A model generated the notes under the pieces. The model was given only the letters and a program-made list of their open reading frames with translations, was not told the origin of the DNA and did not search any database. DNA of 64,000 nt from Corynebacterium mycetoides. Its GTDB lineage: Bacteria > Actinomycetota > Actinomycetes > Mycobacteriales > Mycobacteriaceae. Location of the stretch: NCBI RefSeq assembly GCF_900103625.1, contig NZ_LT629700.1:1364001-1428000 (forward strand), given 5' to 3'. Each line of letters opens with the position of its first letter. Position 1 is the stretch's first letter. Positions 1 to 9,534 of this stretch are shown here, piece after piece. A program made the translations under genes and the position numbers.

Positions 1-127
1 GTCGGCATTGGTTGGCCGCGCCGCAAGATAGCCCCTGAAGTGTTAAAAGACGCTGCCTCTTTTGTGCTCCGGCGCTCCGGACGGGTATCACGAAGCAGGC
101 GCTGTCCCTGTCCCGTCCACCTGAAGT

Positions 128-136
128 AAGGAGGGG
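128..136 (+). promoter_or_regulatory. Ribosome binding site of mnhA
   Basis: AAGGAGGGG lies 8 nt before a GTG at 145. This strong Shine-Dalgarno decides the start of the first antiporter gene. No convincing -10/-35 pair was recognised in the 127 bases before it. Confidence 0.75.
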
Positions 137-144
137 TACGCGTT

Positions 145-3099
145 GTGCTGTCTCTTTTGATTGCCCTCGTCGGCGCCACCATCGCGGCGCCGCTTCTGCT
201 GCGCACGATCGGCCGTGTCGCATTCGCCCTGATCGCCCTAGTCCCGCTCGCCGGATTCATCTGGATTGCCAGCCTGTTCCACGGCGGGGTATTCGCTGAC
301 GGCGGTGCTGTCATGGCGTCCTACCAGTGGATGCCGAGCACGAACCTCAACCTGGACTTCCGCCTCGACGCGCTCTCAGGCCTGTTCAGCCTCATCATCC
401 TCGGCTGCGGCTCTCTCGTGCTGTTCTACTGCTGGGGCTACTTCGACTCCAACCCACGCCGCCTCGCCACCTTCGGCGCGCAGCTGACCATGTTCGCCAT
501 GGTCATGTACGGCCTTGTCATCTCGGACAACTTCCTGTTGATGTACACCTTCTGGGAGCTCACGTCCGTCCTGTCGTACCTCCTGGTGGCGTACTACGGC
601 GAGAGGGCGTCGTCACGCCGCTCCGCCATCCAGGCGCTCATGGTTACCACCTTCGGCGGGCTGGCAATGCTCGTGGGCATCATCCTCTTCGGCCAGCAGA
701 CCGGCATCTGGAAACTGTCCGACATCGCGACGTTCGGCGGCGTGGCGGAGACCCCCGGCATCGCCGCAGCCATCATCCTGGTCATGCTCGGCGCGCTGAC
801 CAAGTCCGCCCAAGCCCCGTTCCACTTCTGGCTGCCCGGCGCGATGGCCGCCCCCACCCCGGTGTCCGCTTACCTGCACTCCGCGGCCATGGTCAAGGCC
901 GGCATTTACCTGGTCGCCCGCCTCGCCCCCGACTTCGCGGCCGTGCCCACCTGGCACATCGTGGTGTGCGGCACAGGCATCTTCACCATGCTGCTCGGCG
1001 GCTGGATGGCGCTGAAGCAGAAGGACCTGAAGCTCATCCTGGCCTACGGCACGGTGTCCCAGCTCGGCTTCATCACCGCGGTCATCGGCATCGGCTCGCG
1101 CGAGGCCACCATGGCGGGCCTGGCGCTGACGTTCGGCCACTCCCTGTTCAAGGCCGCGCTGTTCATGATCGTCGGCGCGATCGACCACACCACCGGCACC
1201 CGCGACATCCGCGAGCTGTCCGGGCTGGGCAAAAAAGAGCCCCTCTTAGCCGTGTTGGCGATTATCTCGGCCGCGTCGATGGCCGGCATTCCGCCGCTGT
1301 TCGGGTTCGTGGCCAAGGAGACCGCCCTCGACGCGGTGCTGCACGAGGAGCTGCTCCACGGCATGCCGGGCAAGATGCTGCTCGTGGGCCTGGTCGCCGG
1401 CTCCATCCTGACCATGGCGTACTCGCTGTACTTCATCCACGGGGCCTTCGCCACCAAGCGGGGCGCCACCACGGAGGAAGTTGCGCAGATGGACTCCATC
1501 GGCCCCACCCTGTGGCTGTCGCCGGCAATCCTCACCGCGCTCACGGTCGCGTTCGGCCTCTTCCCGGGCTGGATGAGCCGCGCCTTCAACGAGTACCTCG
1601 ACGTGCGTTTCCCCGAGGTCGAGGGCAACTACCTGGCCCTGTGGCACGGGTTTACTATTCCCCTGCTGCTTACTGGAGTGATCATCGGTGCCGGCGCGCT
1701 CATGTTCTGGCAGCGCGACGTGGTGGCCAAGGCGCAGTTCGAGCGCCCCGCGCTTGGCGACGCCGACGATGTCTGGGACAACATCATCCGCACACTGCGC
1801 ATCGCGTCGCTGCGCCTGACGGCGTCGACGCAGCGCGGCTCGCTGACCATCAACCTGGCTACCATCTTTCTAGTGCTCATGGTGGTTCCCCTGGCGGGGC
1901 TCATTCTCGGGCCGTCCACCGACATCCGCATGATTGTGTGGGACAGCCCCTGGCAGGGAATGACCGTAGTGTTCATGTCGATTATCGCCGTGGCCGCAAC
2001 CCTGCAGCGCAACCGCCTCTCCGGCGTGGTCATGGTCGGCCTCACAGGCTTCTCGCTGGCGTTGATTTTCGCGCTGCACGGCGCGCCCGACCTCGCGCTG
2101 ACGCAGGTGCTGGTGGAGACGATCGTCATGGTCGTGTTCATGCTCGTGCTGCGCAAGATGCCCACCGACCTCGAAAGCCGCAGCGATTCCGACGTGCGCC
2201 TGCGCGCGTGGCTGTCCATCGGCACGGGGCTGTCGGTGGTCATCGTGGCCATGACGGCGATCTCCTCGCGAATCGCGGAACCCATCTCCGGGCCAATGCC
2301 CGACTTGGCATACGAGATCGGCCACGGCCGCAACGCCGTCAACGTGCTTCTGGTGGACCTGCGCGCCTTCGACACCTTCGGCGAGATCACCGTGCTGGCG
2401 ATCGCGGCCACCGGCGTGGCCAGCCTCATCTTCGGCACGGGGTCGTTCTACCGCGACTCGCGCCGTCCCGTGCTCTCCTCGTCGGTGCCGCGCTGGCTGT
2501 CCTCGTCCGTCAACAGCGAAACGGCGCAAAACCGCCACATGATGGTCGAGGCCGCCACCCGCATCCTCTTCCCGTCGATGATGCTCTTAGCCGCGTACTT
2601 CTTCTTCTCCGGCCACAACGCCCCCGGCGGCGGCTTCGCCGGCGGCCTCGTCGCCGCCCTGGCGTTCGCGCTGCGCTACCTCGCCGGCGGCCGCGACGAA
2701 ATCGAGGAAGCCCTGCCCGTCAACCCCGAAGCCATCCTGGGCACCGGACTGCTGCTCTCCGCGGCCGCCGCCGTGGCCCCGATGTTCTTCGGCTACCCGC
2801 CATTGACCTCCGGCTACATCGAACCCGACCTCCCGCTCATCGGCCAGGTTGCCATCCCCTCCGCCCTGCTTTTCGACGCCGGGGTCTCCGTCATCGTGGT
2901 CGGCCTCATCATGCACATCCTCACCTCCGTCGGCGCGCACCTGGACAAGGAAGAAGACGCCCGCAAGGAGCGCGCTCGGGAACGCGCCCGCGCCATGCAG
3001 GAGAAGAACGAGCAGCGGCGCGCGCTGCAGGCCAGCAAGCGTCGCGAGAGGGCGTCGGCAAGCACTAGCGAAACAGGCGAAACAGGAAGGAGCGAGTAG
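145..3099 (+). CDS. mnhA: Na+/H+ antiporter subunit A with fused subunit B domain (MnhA/MrpA)
   Basis: Largest membrane subunit of the multi-subunit Mrp cation/proton antiporter. The 984-residue protein starts with GTG behind a strong RBS. Its NuoL-like ion-channel part carries the conserved Glu in the FWELTS motif (about E138) and the Lys before AQAPFHFWLP (about K220). From about residue 794 (QNRHMMVEAATR) the sequence is an MnhB domain with the GHNAPGGGFAGG motif, so A and B are fused and no separate mnhB exists. This fusion is usual in actinobacteria. The tail is charged and ends in two copies of a 9-bp repeat. The stop is directly followed by mnhC, beginning a six-gene operon for Na+ and pH homeostasis. 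Confidence 0.96.
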   Translation: MLSLLIALVGATIAAPLLLRTIGRVAFALIALVPLAGFIWIASLFHGGVFADGGAVMASYQWMPSTNLNLDFRLDALSGLFSLIILGCGSLVLFYCWGYFDSNPRRLATFGAQLTMFAMVMYGLVISDNFLLMYTFWELTSVLSYLLVAYYGERASSRRSAIQALMVTTFGGLAMLVGIILFGQQTGIWKLSDIATFGGVAETPGIAAAIILVMLGALTKSAQAPFHFWLPGAMAAPTPVSAYLHSAAMVKAGIYLVARLAPDFAAVPTWHIVVCGTGIFTMLLGGWMALKQKDLKLILAYGTVSQLGFITAVIGIGSREATMAGLALTFGHSLFKAALFMIVGAIDHTTGTRDIRELSGLGKKEPLLAVLAIISAASMAGIPPLFGFVAKETALDAVLHEELLHGMPGKMLLVGLVAGSILTMAYSLYFIHGAFATKRGATTEEVAQMDSIGPTLWLSPAILTALTVAFGLFPGWMSRAFNEYLDVRFPEVEGNYLALWHGFTIPLLLTGVIIGAGALMFWQRDVVAKAQFERPALGDADDVWDNIIRTLRIASLRLTASTQRGSLTINLATIFLVLMVVPLAGLILGPSTDIRMIVWDSPWQGMTVVFMSIIAVAATLQRNRLSGVVMVGLTGFSLALIFALHGAPDLALTQVLVETIVMVVFMLVLRKMPTDLESRSDSDVRLRAWLSIGTGLSVVIVAMTAISSRIAEPISGPMPDLAYEIGHGRNAVNVLLVDLRAFDTFGEITVLAIAATGVASLIFGTGSFYRDSRRPVLSSSVPRWLSSSVNSETAQNRHMMVEAATRILFPSMMLLAAYFFFSGHNAPGGGFAGGLVAALAFALRYLAGGRDEIEEALPVNPEAILGTGLLLSAAAAVAPMFFGYPPLTSGYIEPDLPLIGQVAIPSALLFDAGVSVIVVGLIMHILTSVGAHLDKEEDARKERARERARAMQEKNEQRRALQASKRRERASASTSETGETGRSE

Positions 3100-3594
3100 A
3101 TGGAAGCGAACCTTTTCCTGCTCATCGGCTCAGGCGTGCTGATCTCGGCCGGCGTGTACCTGCTGCTGGACAAGGCGATGACCCGCATGATCATGGGCAT
3201 CATGCTCATCGGCAACGGCGCGAATCTGCTACTGCTGCAGTCAGGCGGGCAGGCGGGATCCCCGCCGATCCTCAACCGCGACAACGAGCTCTACGGCGAG
3301 CAAACGTCCGACCCGCTCGCCCAGGCGATGATCCTCACCGCGATCGTGATTTCGATGGCGCTCGTGGCATTCATGCTGGCGTTGGCGTACCGCCAGTACC
3401 GTTACCGCAGCGATGACGTGGTTGAGCGCGACGTGGAGGATCGCGCCATCGCCGCGCGGCCGGTCACCGCAGCCGCGCAGCCGGACCACGACGCCTCCGA
3501 TGACCCCGAAACCGGCCGCGCCAGTGCGCTGGGTGACGAGTTCGGCCCCCGCTCCTTCGAAGAACCCGTAACGGAGGCCGACGATGACCGCTGA
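3100..3594 (+). CDS. mnhC: Na+/H+ antiporter subunit C (MnhC/MrpC)
   Basis: NuoK-like small membrane subunit of the Mrp antiporter, 164 residues. Three hydrophobic helices fill the first about 100 residues, including the family motif around MGIMLIGNGANLLLL and the DPLAQAMILTAIVIS segment. The last 60 residues form an acidic, probably cytoplasmic tail, longer than in typical MrpC. The ATG follows the mnhA stop with no gap and the 3' end overlaps mnhD by 11 bases, so translation is probably coupled. Confidence 0.95.
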   Translation: MEANLFLLIGSGVLISAGVYLLLDKAMTRMIMGIMLIGNGANLLLLQSGGQAGSPPILNRDNELYGEQTSDPLAQAMILTAIVISMALVAFMLALAYRQYRYRSDDVVERDVEDRAIAARPVTAAAQPDHDASDDPETGRASALGDEFGPRSFEEPVTEADDDR

Positions 3595-5386
3595 GCTCTT
3601 TGACTTCGCCGGCTTGGTCCTGCCCTACGTCTCCTACCTCATTCCGCTGCCCATTTTGCTGCCCGCCATCGCGGCGGCACTCATCTTCCTCACCGGACGC
3701 CACCTGGCGACGCAGCGCACGATCGCCTTCATCACCCTGGTCGCGCTCGCCGTCATCGCGGCGACCTTGCTGATCGTCGCCGACATCTACGGCATTCAGA
3801 CGGTGCAGATCGGCGGCTGGGAAGCGCCTATCGGCATCACGCTCGTCGCGGACCGGCTGGCCACGATCATGCTGCTGGTCTCCGCCATCGTGCTGGTCGC
3901 CGTCATGTGGTACGGCATCTCGCAGGGGCTTCGCGACGGCGACGAGGATGACCCCGTGGCCGTCTTCCTGCCCGTGTACATGTTGCTGACCATGGGTGTG
4001 AACCTGGCGTTCCTCGCCGGGGACCTGTTCAACCTGTACGTCGGGTTCGAGATCTTCCTTGTCGCCTCCTACGTGTTGCTCACCCTCGGCGCCTCCCCGG
4101 CGCGCGTGAGCTCGGGCATCGGCTACGTCATGGTGTCCATGGCGTCGTCCATGATCTTCCTGTTCGCCCTGGCGGCGATCTACGCCTCCGTGGGCACCAT
4201 CAACATGGCCCACGCCGGCGAGCGCATGGAGGCGCTGCCCGAGGGCACCCGCACGGCCATCTTTGCCACCCTGCTCGTGGCGTTTGCCATCAAGGCGGCC
4301 GCTGTCCCCCTCGACGCCTGGCTGCCCGACTCCTACCCCACCGCGGCGTCGCTCGTCACCGCCGTGTTCGCCGGCCTGTTGACCAAGGTCGGCGTCTACG
4401 CGATCATCCGCATGCGCTCCACCGTGTTCACCGACGGCTCCCTCGACGGGCTGCTCATGTGGGTGGCGCTGGCCACCATGATCGTCGGCATCATGGGCGC
4501 CCTGGCGCAAAACGAAATCAAGCGTCTGCTCTCGTTCACCCTGGTCAGCCACATCGGCTACATGATCTTCGGCGTTGCCCTGGGCACCATGGAAGGCCTC
4601 TCCGGGGCCATCTTCTACGCCGTCCACCACGTGCTCGTGCAGACCTCTCTGTTCCTCGTCGTCGGGCTCATCGAGCGCCAGGCCGGCACCTCCCAGCTGC
4701 GCCGCCTCGGCTCGCTGCTCTATACCGCGCCCGTGATCGCGCTGCTCTACTTCATCCCCGCCCTCAACCTGGGCGGCATTCCCCCGTTCTCCGGTTTCCT
4801 GGGCAAGATCATGCTTTTGGAGGCCGGCGCGGCCGAGGGATCGTGGCTGTCCTGGGTCCTCATCGGTGGCGCAGTGGTCACCTCGCTGCTGACGCTCTAC
4901 GCCATGATCCTGGTCTGGTCGAAAGGCTTCGTGCGCGACCGCGCCGACGCCCCCGAGGGCCACATCGCCATCGACCGGCCGTCGGCGCTGTCGGACCGCC
5001 AGTCCACCGTGGCCATCGAGGAGCGTTCCGACGTCGGCCGCGTCCCGCCCGGCATGCTGCTCTCAACCTCGCTGCTCATTGCCGCGTCCTTGGCCATCAC
5101 GCTGCTGGCCGGCCCCATGGCGGCCGTGACCGACCGCGCCGCCGAATCCGCCCAGGACCGCTCCATCTACCGGGATGCCGTGCTGCGGCCCGGATACACC
5201 GACCCGACCCGCAACCTCGATCAGCCCACGATGCAGGAAGGGAGCGACGCCCTGGACATGCGCACCACCGCCCCGGGTCCAACCTCTGTCCCGCCCGAGG
5301 GGGAGAGCACCGCGCCCGTCGCCGAGCCCGCGACGCAGGGCAACCCTGGCGACGGCTCACTTCAGTCGGAAGCGGAAGGAGAATAG
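3584..5386 (+). CDS. mnhD: Na+/H+ antiporter subunit D (MnhD/MrpD)
   Basis: NuoM/NuoN-type proton-channel subunit of the Mrp complex, 600 residues with about 14 hydrophobic segments. Recognisable features are FNLYVGFEIFLVASY with the conserved Glu, the KAAAVPLDAWLPDSYP loop with the conserved Lys, and GIPPFSGFLGK. The last about 100 residues are hydrophilic and rich in Pro, Glu and Thr, an extension beyond the usual core whose role is unknown. It overlaps mnhC and is followed 3 nt later by mnhE. Confidence 0.95.
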   Translation: MTAELFDFAGLVLPYVSYLIPLPILLPAIAAALIFLTGRHLATQRTIAFITLVALAVIAATLLIVADIYGIQTVQIGGWEAPIGITLVADRLATIMLLVSAIVLVAVMWYGISQGLRDGDEDDPVAVFLPVYMLLTMGVNLAFLAGDLFNLYVGFEIFLVASYVLLTLGASPARVSSGIGYVMVSMASSMIFLFALAAIYASVGTINMAHAGERMEALPEGTRTAIFATLLVAFAIKAAAVPLDAWLPDSYPTAASLVTAVFAGLLTKVGVYAIIRMRSTVFTDGSLDGLLMWVALATMIVGIMGALAQNEIKRLLSFTLVSHIGYMIFGVALGTMEGLSGAIFYAVHHVLVQTSLFLVVGLIERQAGTSQLRRLGSLLYTAPVIALLYFIPALNLGGIPPFSGFLGKIMLLEAGAAEGSWLSWVLIGGAVVTSLLTLYAMILVWSKGFVRDRADAPEGHIAIDRPSALSDRQSTVAIEERSDVGRVPPGMLLSTSLLIAASLAITLLAGPMAAVTDRAAESAQDRSIYRDAVLRPGYTDPTRNLDQPTMQEGSDALDMRTTAPGPTSVPPEGESTAPVAEPATQGNPGDGSLQSEAEGE

Positions 5387-5389
5387 GCC

Positions 5390-5899
5390 ATGAAAGGTTT
5401 TGCAGCCCGTCTCCGCCCCCTCTTCGTACTGTGGCTCACGGCGATGTGGGTCATCCTCATGGACGAGCTCAGCTGGGGCAACGTGCTCGGCGGCCTCGCG
5501 CTCGCCCTGCTCATCGTGCTAGCGCTGCCCCTGCCGAAGGTGCCGCGCGACCACCACCGCGTCCGCTGGAGCAAACTCGCCGTATTCGTGATCGTGTGGT
5601 TCGGCGACCTCATCGTCGCCTCCGCCAAGGTCGCGTGGCTCGCGCTGCGGCCCGCCGCCCCGCCGCGCAGCGCCATCCTCAAAGTGCCCATGCGGGTTTC
5701 CAACGAGCTCGTGCTCTACCTGGCCACCTGCGCCTACAACCTGCAGCCCGGCGGCTCCGTCACCGACTTGGACATCGCCAACCGTGAATGGACCATCCAC
5801 GTCCTCAACGCCGAGACCGAAGAGGATATCGCGCGGGAACGCCGCAGCGTGGCAAAGCTAGAGCGCCAAATGATCGACATCTTCGAAAGCAGGGGCTAA
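5390..5899 (+). CDS. mnhE: Na+/H+ antiporter subunit E (MnhE/MrpE)
   Basis: Small Mrp subunit of 169 residues. Two to three N-terminal helices (LFVLWLTAMWVILMDE; LGGLALALLIVLALPL) are followed by the hydrophilic MrpE domain, containing the conserved pattern in which a helix precedes KVPMRVSNELVLYLATCAYNLQPG. The ATG lies 3 nt after the mnhD stop and mnhF begins 3 nt after its own stop, as expected inside a tightly packed operon. Confidence 0.93.
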   Translation: MKGFAARLRPLFVLWLTAMWVILMDELSWGNVLGGLALALLIVLALPLPKVPRDHHRVRWSKLAVFVIVWFGDLIVASAKVAWLALRPAAPPRSAILKVPMRVSNELVLYLATCAYNLQPGGSVTDLDIANREWTIHVLNAETEEDIARERRSVAKLERQMIDIFESRG

Positions 5900-5902
5900 G
5901 CC

Positions 5903-6181
5903 ATGGACCCGAACCTGTACAACATCTTCCTCGGCATCGCCGCCGCCTTTCTCGTGGCCGGCCTGTTCATCATCGGCTGGCGTATTGTCGTCGGCCCCAA
6001 CTCGCTCGACCGCGTGCTTGGCAACGACGCCTTCACCGCCTCACTGCAGTGCGTGCTCGCCCTCTACATCTGCTGGACCATCGACACCACCGTGGTCAAC
6101 GCGATGATTGTCATCGCGCTGCTCGGATTCATCGCCTCGCTGTCCGTGGCCCGCTTCCGCCGAAGGGACGACATCTCATGA
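5903..6181 (+). CDS. mnhF: Na+/H+ antiporter subunit F (MnhF/MrpF)
   Basis: Three-helix subunit of 92 residues, the normal size for MrpF. The family pattern GPNSLDRVLGNDAF follows the first helix. The stop overlaps the mnhG start as ATGA. Confidence 0.93.
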   Translation: MDPNLYNIFLGIAAAFLVAGLFIIGWRIVVGPNSLDRVLGNDAFTASLQCVLALYICWTIDTTVVNAMIVIALLGFIASLSVARFRRRDDIS

Positions 6182-6534
6182 TCACCGACATCATCTCCCT
6201 CATCTTCATCCTCCCCGGCGCATTCATGGTGTTCTCCGCCGCCGTCGGATCCGTGCGTTTTAAATCCACCCTCGCGCGCATCCACGCAATCACCAAACCC
6301 CAGACCACCGGCCTGGTGCTCATGGTCGTGGGCACCATCATCCGCGTCATCGGCTCCCCCGACTTCGGTGTCCACGAACGCGGCGACATCGGCATGCTCG
6401 TCCTGCTCGTCATCTTCGCGCTCATGACCAACCCCGTCACCGCCCAGCGCCTCGGGCGCGTCTCGCGCCTCGAAGGCCTTTACGGCGGCGAAGACGCCCT
6501 CACCGTCAACGAACGCCCCGCCCCGAAGCGCTAA
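6178..6534 (+). CDS. mnhG: Na+/H+ antiporter subunit G (MnhG/MrpG)
   Basis: Last gene of the Mrp operon, 118 residues. Three hydrophobic helices and the MrpG pattern VRFKSTLARIHAITKPQTTG are visible. The start was set at the ATG at 6178, which overlaps the mnhF stop (ATGA) and yields a normal-length MrpG. A longer reading of the same frame from 5788 is only out-of-frame mnhE/F sequence. It ends 6 nt before the convergent stop of the next gene, and no hairpin terminator lies between them. Confidence 0.94.
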   Translation: MITDIISLIFILPGAFMVFSAAVGSVRFKSTLARIHAITKPQTTGLVLMVVGTIIRVIGSPDFGVHERGDIGMLVLLVIFALMTNPVTAQRLGRVSRLEGLYGGEDALTVNERPAPKR

Positions 6535-6540
6535 GCGGGA

Positions 6541-7674
6541 TCAGCCCCAGGTCAGGGAGGTCAGCTCGTCGCAGGCCAGATCGACGGCCGGTTTCCAGTC
6601 ACGGTGGACGTCGAAAAGCCTGCGCTGGCGCTGATACCCCGCGCCGCGTTCGAGGATTTCCAGCACCAGGTTCAACTCCTCCACGCAGCCGAGATCGGCG
6701 GCGACGCCCTGGAGGCTGTCGACCAAGTCGACCAGCTCCTCGGTGACCCAGCGCTCGTCCGTCGCGCGGCTGGTAATCACGAGAGCCTCCATGCCGTAGC
6801 GCGCGCCACGCCACTTGTTTTCCGCCACATGCCACGGCTGCAGCGTGGGAAATTCTTTGCCCTCGTCGATCATCCGGTCGTAGTGCACCACCAGGCAGTG
6901 CGTCAGCGCCGCAATCGCCGCCAGCTCGCGCAGGTTCGACGTCGCGTCCGAGATGCGCACCTCGATGGTGCCCCACTTCGCGGCCGGGCGGACGTCGAAA
7001 TGCATGCTGCCCGTGTGGTTGATCACCCCCGATGTCTGCTGGTCCCGCATGAACTGCACCCACTCGTCCCACGACTGGAACTGGTACGGCATGCCCGCGG
7101 TGGGAAGCTGCTGGTAGAGCATCGTGCGGTTCGAGGCGTACCCCGTGTCCAGGCCGTCCCACCCCGGGCTCGACGCCGAGATGGCCAGCAGGTGCGGGTA
7201 CTTGGTCATCACCGCGTTGATGATCGGCCACACGCGGTCCTCATGCCGGATGCCGATGTGGCAGTGGATGCCCCACAGCATCATCTGCTGGCCCCAGTAC
7301 TGGGTGCGGTTGATGATCTCCTTGTAGGTAATTTTCGGGCTCAGCGGCTGCTTGCGGAAATCCGAGAACGGGTGCCCGCCCGACGCCCACAGCCGCAGGT
7401 TCTCCTCCTCCGCTACCGCGCGCACCTTCTCGGTGGCGTCGGTGAGGAACCGCACCGCCTCGCCCGCGTTCGTGCATACCGGGGTGACCAGCTCGATGGT
7501 GTTTTGCAGGAACTCGCGCTCCAAGTGCAGCTCGGGGTGGCGGGCGGTGACCTCGTCGATCACCTCCGCGGCGCGGGGCACCAGATCACGGGTCTGCGGG
7601 TCGACGAGGCAGATCTCCCACTCGACGCCCAGCGTCTGATTCGGGGACCTGGCGAAATCACGGAACGGATCCAT
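6541..7674 (-). CDS. Carboxylate-amine ligase of the GCS2/YbdK family
   Basis: ATP-dependent ligase of the glutamate-cysteine ligase type 2 family, 377 residues, the usual length. The N-terminal [11 protein letters not shown] motif holds the metal-binding Glu. Further family patterns are WGIHCHIGI and [26 protein letters not shown]. Corynebacteria use mycothiol rather than glutathione, so glutamate-cysteine ligation in vivo is doubtful and the true substrate cannot be read from sequence. The ATG at 7674 is preceded by TAACAT and 6 nt, suggesting a leaderless mRNA. Confidence 0.88.
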   Translation of the reverse strand: MDPFRDFARSPNQTLGVEWEICLVDPQTRDLVPRAAEVIDEVTARHPELHLEREFLQNTIELVTPVCTNAGEAVRFLTDATEKVRAVAEEENLRLWASGGHPFSDFRKQPLSPKITYKEIINRTQYWGQQMMLWGIHCHIGIRHEDRVWPIINAVMTKYPHLLAISASSPGWDGLDTGYASNRTMLYQQLPTAGMPYQFQSWDEWVQFMRDQQTSGVINHTGSMHFDVRPAAKWGTIEVRISDATSNLRELAAIAALTHCLVVHYDRMIDEGKEFPTLQPWHVAENKWRGARYGMEALVITSRATDERWVTEELVDLVDSLQGVAADLGCVEELNLVLEILERGAGYQRQRRLFDVHRDWKPAVDLACDELTSLTWG

Positions 7675-7680
7675 GAGGCA

Positions 7681-7686
7681 ATGTTA
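7681..7686 (-). promoter_or_regulatory. Predicted -10 of the GCS2-type gene (leaderless)
   Basis: TAACAT on the minus strand, then 6 nt, then ATG. The geometry fits a leaderless transcript. No clear -35 was seen. Confidence 0.5.
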
Positions 7687-8460
7687 CCCGGCGAGCACCA
7701 CGGAGATAGCCTCGCGGTTGCCGCGGACCTGGTCGGGCAGCGTCGCACCCTCGGGCACGTCGGTGACCGGCGTGGCAACTCCATCGACCTGGCGTGCCAC
7801 ATCGGCCGCCACCTGCTCCGCCCCGCTTACCGACGGATCGAAGAACACCGTCGTGCGCGGGAAAATACCGTAGCGCTGCTCGGGGAGGTTCATTGACGTC
7901 GAATCCGCCGTCCGGTTCTCCACCGTGAACTCCGCAGACAGCCGGTCCGCCGTCGCACCGGCCAGGCCCTGGTTGGGCGAGTTGTTGAACACGTACACCT
8001 GCGCGTTCTCCCTCGTCAACGCCGGGCCCTGGTTGGGGGCGGGTGCCGGGTTCTGGGGCTGCGCGGGGTTCTGCGCCGGGTCCTGGGCCTGGTTTTGCGC
8101 TGAGTTCTCGCTTTGGTTGGCGCTCGTGTTGTCCGCAGGTGCCGGGCTCTGCTGGCCCTGCTGGCCCTGCTGGCCGTGCTGCTGGTTCTGCCCCTGCGCG
8201 GGCGCCGAGCTCGTCGCCGGGCCCGTCACGTTTGCGCTGTCGTTGTCGTTCTGCGTCAGCGCGTACAGGCCCCAGAGCAGCAGAATTGCGGCGACGGCGA
8301 TGAGGATCATCGCCAAGCCCCGCTTCGGGATACCCCCTGCAGCCGCGGCTGTGCTGCCGGCGGCGTCGTTCTCGTCGTCGCGGCGGTGCGAGCCGCGGTA
8401 CTCATCGACCTCACCGGCGTAGTCGTCGGGGTTTCCGTTACCAGGATTCACAGTACTCAC
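7684..8460 (-). CDS. Membrane-anchored LytR_C domain protein
   Basis: Protein of 258 residues with a short cytoplasmic head, one transmembrane helix at about 49-68, a Gln/Asn/Pro-rich linker at about 90-160 and a C-terminal LytR_C domain from about 163 (QVYVFNNSPNQGLAGATADRL). LytR_C domains accompany LytR-CpsA-Psr proteins, but no LCP domain is present here, so a cell-envelope accessory role is inferred. The start is a GTG giving MSTVNPG. The linker is encoded by repetitive tgctggccc-type DNA around 8150-8190. Confidence 0.8.
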   Translation of the reverse strand: MSTVNPGNGNPDDYAGEVDEYRGSHRRDDENDAAGSTAAAAGGIPKRGLAMILIAVAAILLLWGLYALTQNDNDSANVTGPATSSAPAQGQNQQHGQQGQQGQQSPAPADNTSANQSENSAQNQAQDPAQNPAQPQNPAPAPNQGPALTRENAQVYVFNNSPNQGLAGATADRLSAEFTVENRTADSTSMNLPEQRYGIFPRTTVFFDPSVSGAEQVAADVARQVDGVATPVTDVPEGATLPDQVRGNREAISVVLAG

Positions 8461-8484
8461 ACCCGTAACACTATTACCCCGGAT

Positions 8485-9414
8485 TCAACTGCGGGCGCTG
8501 CGACGCGCCGCCGGCAGGCGGGTACCCTGCAGCATCGCCAGCACCTCCGCAACGAACAATTCGGGCTTTTCTCGCAGCTCTTGCGGACGGTACCGCAGAA
8601 AGACGTATCCCATATTGCCCAGCTTTTTCTGCCGGGCGTACTCCTCGCGGATCGTCAGCCCGGGATCGTCGGCGTACTTGACGTCCCCGTCGACCTCGAT
8701 TGCCAGCCAGTCGTCAACCAGCAGATCCATACGATAGCGCCCGGCCCTTCCCTGCACCACGACGCCCTCGACGCCTTCCTCAATGAGCAACGCGCGCGCG
8801 AGCGATTCGTAGGGGGACTCCGATAGCGCGGTAGCGAATTGTATGCAGCGGCGCACCACCCGCACGTTGCCGAAGCTGCCCATCCGCCCCACCTCCCGGT
8901 AGAGATCGTCGCGGTCGTACCCGTTCGCCAGCAGCCAATCTGCCGCGATTAGCCCCTCGGCAAAGCCGTGGGTGCGCGCGATCTCGATAAACGTGCGCAC
9001 CGGAACCGTCGCGCGCGCCCCGAAGACCTCGGTGAACGGACCCGGGGGCCGGCGGCGGCACACCACGGACCTCTCGCGCCGGTACGTCGGGGGCGCCTCC
9101 CCGCTGGGCAGCGCCAACTCCACCGGCTCGGGAGTCAGCGACACCACCCACATCCCCAGAACACGCGCCGCCGACCGGCCGGTCAACACCGCTTCATACG
9201 CATTGCGGCCCCGCGCAACGGCCTCCACGAAGCGCAGCGCGGGGAAGCCCAGCTCCGCCAGAACGTCGGCGGGGATAGCGATCTGGTTGGTGAGTCTGAC
9301 CAAGCCACTGGCGGCGGGATCGCGCCTGACATCGTCAAGGGGAAGGGCCCGCAGGTCGACCAGGGTCTCTGCCAGCCGGTCGCGCCAGTCTGGGTGCCCG
9401 TAGATATTGTCCAT
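8485..9414 (-). CDS. DUF559-type (Vsr-like nuclease fold) protein with AbiEi-like N-terminus
   Basis: Hypothetical protein of 309 residues. The C-terminal 110 residues match the DUF559/Vsr-like restriction-endonuclease fold: ESLAR, then YRMDLLVDDWLAIEVDGDVKY with Asp and Glu/Asp in the expected catalytic order, and REEYARQKKLGNMGY. The N-terminal part resembles the AbiEi-like region often fused to DUF559 in actinobacteria (FPALRFVEAVARGRNAYEAVLTG). Function is not established; nuclease activity is inferred from the fold. A doublet of a novel repeat lies in the 195 bases upstream. Confidence 0.6.
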   Translation of the reverse strand: MDNIYGHPDWRDRLAETLVDLRALPLDDVRRDPAASGLVRLTNQIAIPADVLAELGFPALRFVEAVARGRNAYEAVLTGRSAARVLGMWVVSLTPEPVELALPSGEAPPTYRRERSVVCRRRPPGPFTEVFGARATVPVRTFIEIARTHGFAEGLIAADWLLANGYDRDDLYREVGRMGSFGNVRVVRRCIQFATALSESPYESLARALLIEEGVEGVVVQGRAGRYRMDLLVDDWLAIEVDGDVKYADDPGLTIREEYARQKKLGNMGYVFLRYRPQELREKPELFVAEVLAMLQGTRLPAARRSARS

Positions 9415-9460
9415 GGCTGATTAGACTGGCCCGGCCCCGGCGTCGTTCCCTCGGGGCCAC

Positions 9461-9531
9461 ATGTCACGGTCGGCGAAATCAGGCAAGCAAAACCGCAGGT
9501 GGGGCGCCACCCAACTCCCCTACCGTGACAT
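9461..9531 (+). repeat. Palindromic repeat unit A1 (GATGTCAC family)
   Basis: 71 bp starting with ATGTCACGGTCGGCG and ending with CCGTGACAT. It has the central block AAAACCGCAGGT 28 nt from the start. It shares exact spacing with units A2, B1 and B2, and its first 15 bases are identical to those of B1 and B2. It also reads as a 24-codon ORF starting MSRSAKSGKQN. Confidence 0.8.
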
Positions 9532-9534
9532 TTG

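Noticed and set aside
327..3068. Open frame of 913 codons overlapping mnhA
   Set aside because: Arg/His/Pro-rich out-of-frame shadow; mnhA in the other frame has full membrane-protein motifs.
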